Below, piece by piece: positions 62,141 through 64,000 of a stretch of 64,000 nt of DNA. Within the stretch, counting starts at the first letter, position 1. Each line of letters starts with the position of its first letter. This DNA is from an uncultured delta proteobacterium (GTDB lineage Bacteria; Myxococcota_A; Polyangia; Polyangiales; Polyangiaceae): contig CAITIQ010000344.1 in assembly GCA_903892415.1 (NCBI GenBank), forward strand, positions 268,221 through 332,220, in the 5' to 3' direction. Made by a program: the position numbers and the translations under genes. The notes under the pieces were generated by a model. That model saw only the letters and a program-made list of their open reading frames with translations. It did no database searches and had not been told where the DNA came from.

Positions 62141-64000
62141 ATGAGATTCGACAGAATGACGACGAAGGCGCAAGAATCCGTGCGGTCAGCGCTCGACTAC
62201 GCCAGCCGCAACGGTCACCCTGAACTCTATCCGGAGCACATCGTACGGGCGCTGCTGCTCCAAGAAGAAGGTGTCACTTCCCCTGTCGTGACGAAGGCCG
62301 GCGCGGATCCCAACGCGCTCCGCACCGCACTCGAGGCCAAGCTCAACTCCTATCCACGCGTGAGCGGTGGCGCCGAGCCAAACCTCTCACGGCGAGCCCA
62401 TACCCTTTTGCAAAAAGCCGAGGACGAGGCCAAGGCCCTCTCCGACGAGTACACCTCGGCCGAACATCTGCTGCTTGCCGCAGCAAAGCATGATCGCGAT
62501 CTGATGGGCCTGCTCGAGAAAGCCGGTCTCACCTACGACAAGTTGCTTTCGGCGCTCTCACAAGTGCGCGGCAGCCAGCGCGTGACCGACCGCGATCCGG
62601 AAGGGAAATTCCAGGCGCTGGAGAAGTACACGAAGAACCTCACCTCGCTCGCGCGGCGGGGCAAGCTGGACCCAGTGATTGGTCGTGATGAGGAGATCCG
62701 TCGGGTCATCCAGGTGCTCTCTCGGCGCACGAAGAACAACCCCGTTTTGATCGGCGAGCCCGGCGTAGGCAAGACGGCGATCGTCGAGGGCATCGCTCAG
62801 CGCATCATCACGGGAGACGTTCCCGAGGGTCTGAAAGACAAGGACGTCTGCTCATTGGATCTGGCCTCGATGGTGGCAGGGTCGAAGTTTCGCGGCGAGT
62901 TCGAGGATCGGCTGAAGGCCGTACTCAAGGAGATTGAGGCGGCCAACGGACGCATCATCCTATTCATTGATGAGCTGCATACGCTCGTTGGTGCGGGCGC
63001 GGCAGAAGGCGCGATGGATGCGGCCAACATGCTCAAACCGGCGCTAGCGCGCGGGGAGCTGCGCTGTATCGGGGCCACCACCTTGGATGAGTACCGCAAG
63101 CACATCGAGAAGGACGCCGCGCTGGAACGACGCTTTCAGCAGGTCCTCGTGGGCCAGCCGACGGTGGAGGACACCATCGCGATCTTGCGCGGGCTGAAGG
63201 AGCGCTACGAGACCCACCACGGCATCCGCATCCAAGACGCAGCGCTGATCGCCGCTGCGAATCTCTCCAATCGCTACGTGACCGAGCGCTTCTTGCCCGA
63301 CAAGGCGATCGATCTCGTCGATGAAGCGGCCTCGCGGATCCGCATGGAGATCGACAGCCTGCCGACGGCGATCGACCAGGTGCAACGCGAGCTGCTGAAG
63401 CTGCAGATGGAGGAACAGGCGCTTAAGCGAGAGACAGACAAGGCCTCCAAGCTCCGGATCGAAGATACGATTCGCGAGATCGCTGAGAAACAAGCGCAAC
63501 GGTCCGCCATGCGCGCCCAGTGGATGGCTGAGAAGGAGATTCTCGCCGAGCTGCGCTCGCTTACGCCCAAGATCGAGGAACTGCGGCTCGAGAGCGAGAC
63601 CGCCAAGCGCAAGGGAGATCTCGGGAGAGCCGCCGAGATCGAGTACGGAAGAATCCCTGAGGTGGAGAAGCAGCGTGAAGCACTGCGCGCCAAGCTAGCC
63701 GGCGTTCAGAAGACGCAGGCCTACCTCAAGGAGGAGGTAACCGACGAGGACATCGCGATGGTGATCTCGCGGTGGACCGGCATTCCGGTGAGCAAGATGC
63801 TCGAGGGCGAAAAGGACAAGCTCCTTCACATGGAAGACCGGTTACGCGAGCGAGTGATCGGGCAGGACGAAGCGGTTCACGCGGTCGCCAACGCGATTCG
63901 GCGGTCTCGGGCCGGACTCTCTGATCCCAACCGCCCCACTGGCACGTTCCTGTTCCTCGGCCCTACTGGCGTGGGCAAGACCGAGCTGGCTCGTACGCTC
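62141..64000 (+). CDS. clpB: ATP-dependent chaperone ClpB, partial
   Basis: The first 620 residues of ClpB; the gene runs past the window end. ATG 62141 begins [20 protein letters not shown], the normal ClpB N-domain. The first AAA+ domain has Walker [16 protein letters not shown] (about residues 206-220), Walker [20 protein letters not shown], and [21 protein letters not shown] long coiled-coil middle domain (about residues 405-530) marks ClpB and rules out ClpA/ClpC. The second AAA+ domain starts [18 protein letters not shown] at the edge. ClpB disaggregates proteins together with DnaK. Confidence 0.95.
   Translation, partial: MRFDRMTTKAQESVRSALDYASRNGHPELYPEHIVRALLLQEEGVTSPVVTKAGADPNALRTALEAKLNSYPRVSGGAEPNLSRRAHTLLQKAEDEAKALSDEYTSAEHLLLAAAKHDRDLMGLLEKAGLTYDKLLSALSQVRGSQRVTDRDPEGKFQALEKYTKNLTSLARRGKLDPVIGRDEEIRRVIQVLSRRTKNNPVLIGEPGVGKTAIVEGIAQRIITGDVPEGLKDKDVCSLDLASMVAGSKFRGEFEDRLKAVLKEIEAANGRIILFIDELHTLVGAGAAEGAMDAANMLKPALARGELRCIGATTLDEYRKHIEKDAALERRFQQVLVGQPTVEDTIAILRGLKERYETHHGIRIQDAALIAAANLSNRYVTERFLPDKAIDLVDEAASRIRMEIDSLPTAIDQVQRELLKLQMEEQALKRETDKASKLRIEDTIREIAEKQAQRSAMRAQWMAEKEILAELRSLTPKIEELRLESETAKRKGDLGRAAEIEYGRIPEVEKQREALRAKLAGVQKTQAYLKEEVTDEDIAMVISRWTGIPVSKMLEGEKDKLLHMEDRLRERVIGQDEAVHAVANAIRRSRAGLSDPNRPTGTFLFLGPTGVGKTELARTL

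Noticed and set aside
1..64000. CRISPR arrays, tRNA or rRNA genes, insertion sequences
   Set aside because: No regularly spaced repeats with unique spacers, no cloverleaf or rRNA segments and no transposase motifs were seen by reading; very short or unusual elements could be missed.

Overview
The window looks like chromosomal DNA of a GC-rich (about 60%) deltaproteobacterial or Myxococcota-type organism. Evidence for this is three Ser/Thr protein kinases (two with a transmembrane segment, one with HEAT-like repeats), a large FG-GAP protein with a MYXO-CTERM-like tail, several small lipoproteins with a C-x4/5-C-x5-C-x4-C signature just after the lipobox, and an HD-GYP relative. No rRNA, tRNA, CRISPR array, insertion sequence or phage gene was found. 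The genus cannot be read from the sequence.

Layout. (1) 1-4353: a lasso-peptide biosynthetic cluster. It has an ABC exporter fragment cut by the window edge, B2 (leader peptidase), C (asparagine-synthetase-like macrolactam synthetase), a 58-residue precursor at 3055-3231, an HPr-kinase-like protein, and a PqqD-like B1 (leader-binding) protein on the opposite strand. (2) 4451-31559: a surface/exopolysaccharide locus with genes on both strands. It contains a Gfo/Idh/MocA oxidoreductase, a BY-kinase with a chain-length (Wzz) domain, two polymerase/ligase-type membrane proteins, a WecA-like initiating transferase, four cytosolic glycosyltransferases, a GT-C membrane transferase, GDP-mannose dehydratase, an NDP-sugar epimerase, two methyltransferases, a fused acetyltransferase-aminotransferase and a frameshifted acyltransferase. 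Wza-like outer-membrane export and a Wzx flippase are not seen here. (3) 31574-36189: housekeeping genes (secG, YggS family, rarA, hpt, a thioesterase) and two Gly-rich repeat lipoproteins. (4) 36200-47186: a six-gene leftward signalling operon of two kinases, a degenerate HD-GYP protein, two lipoproteins and a PEGA protein, mostly linked by start/stop overlaps. (5) 47351-62022: mixed genes, including a DUF350 protein, an esterase-like lipoprotein, two peptide-type ABC ATPases without permeases, plsB, an orphan DNA methyltransferase, a CapA-like protein, a GST and a third kinase. (6) 62141 to the end: clpB, cut by the window.

The cluster with most potential novelty is the lasso locus. The precursor has a clear leader motif (Y-x2-P-x-L-x3-G-x5-T), and the predicted 17-residue core would give an 8-residue Ala1-Glu8 ring. 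All calls are from reading the sequence; family assignments rest on motifs and were not confirmed by a database search. Eight neighbouring gene pairs overlap tail to tail, and no convincing intrinsic terminators were seen between them.
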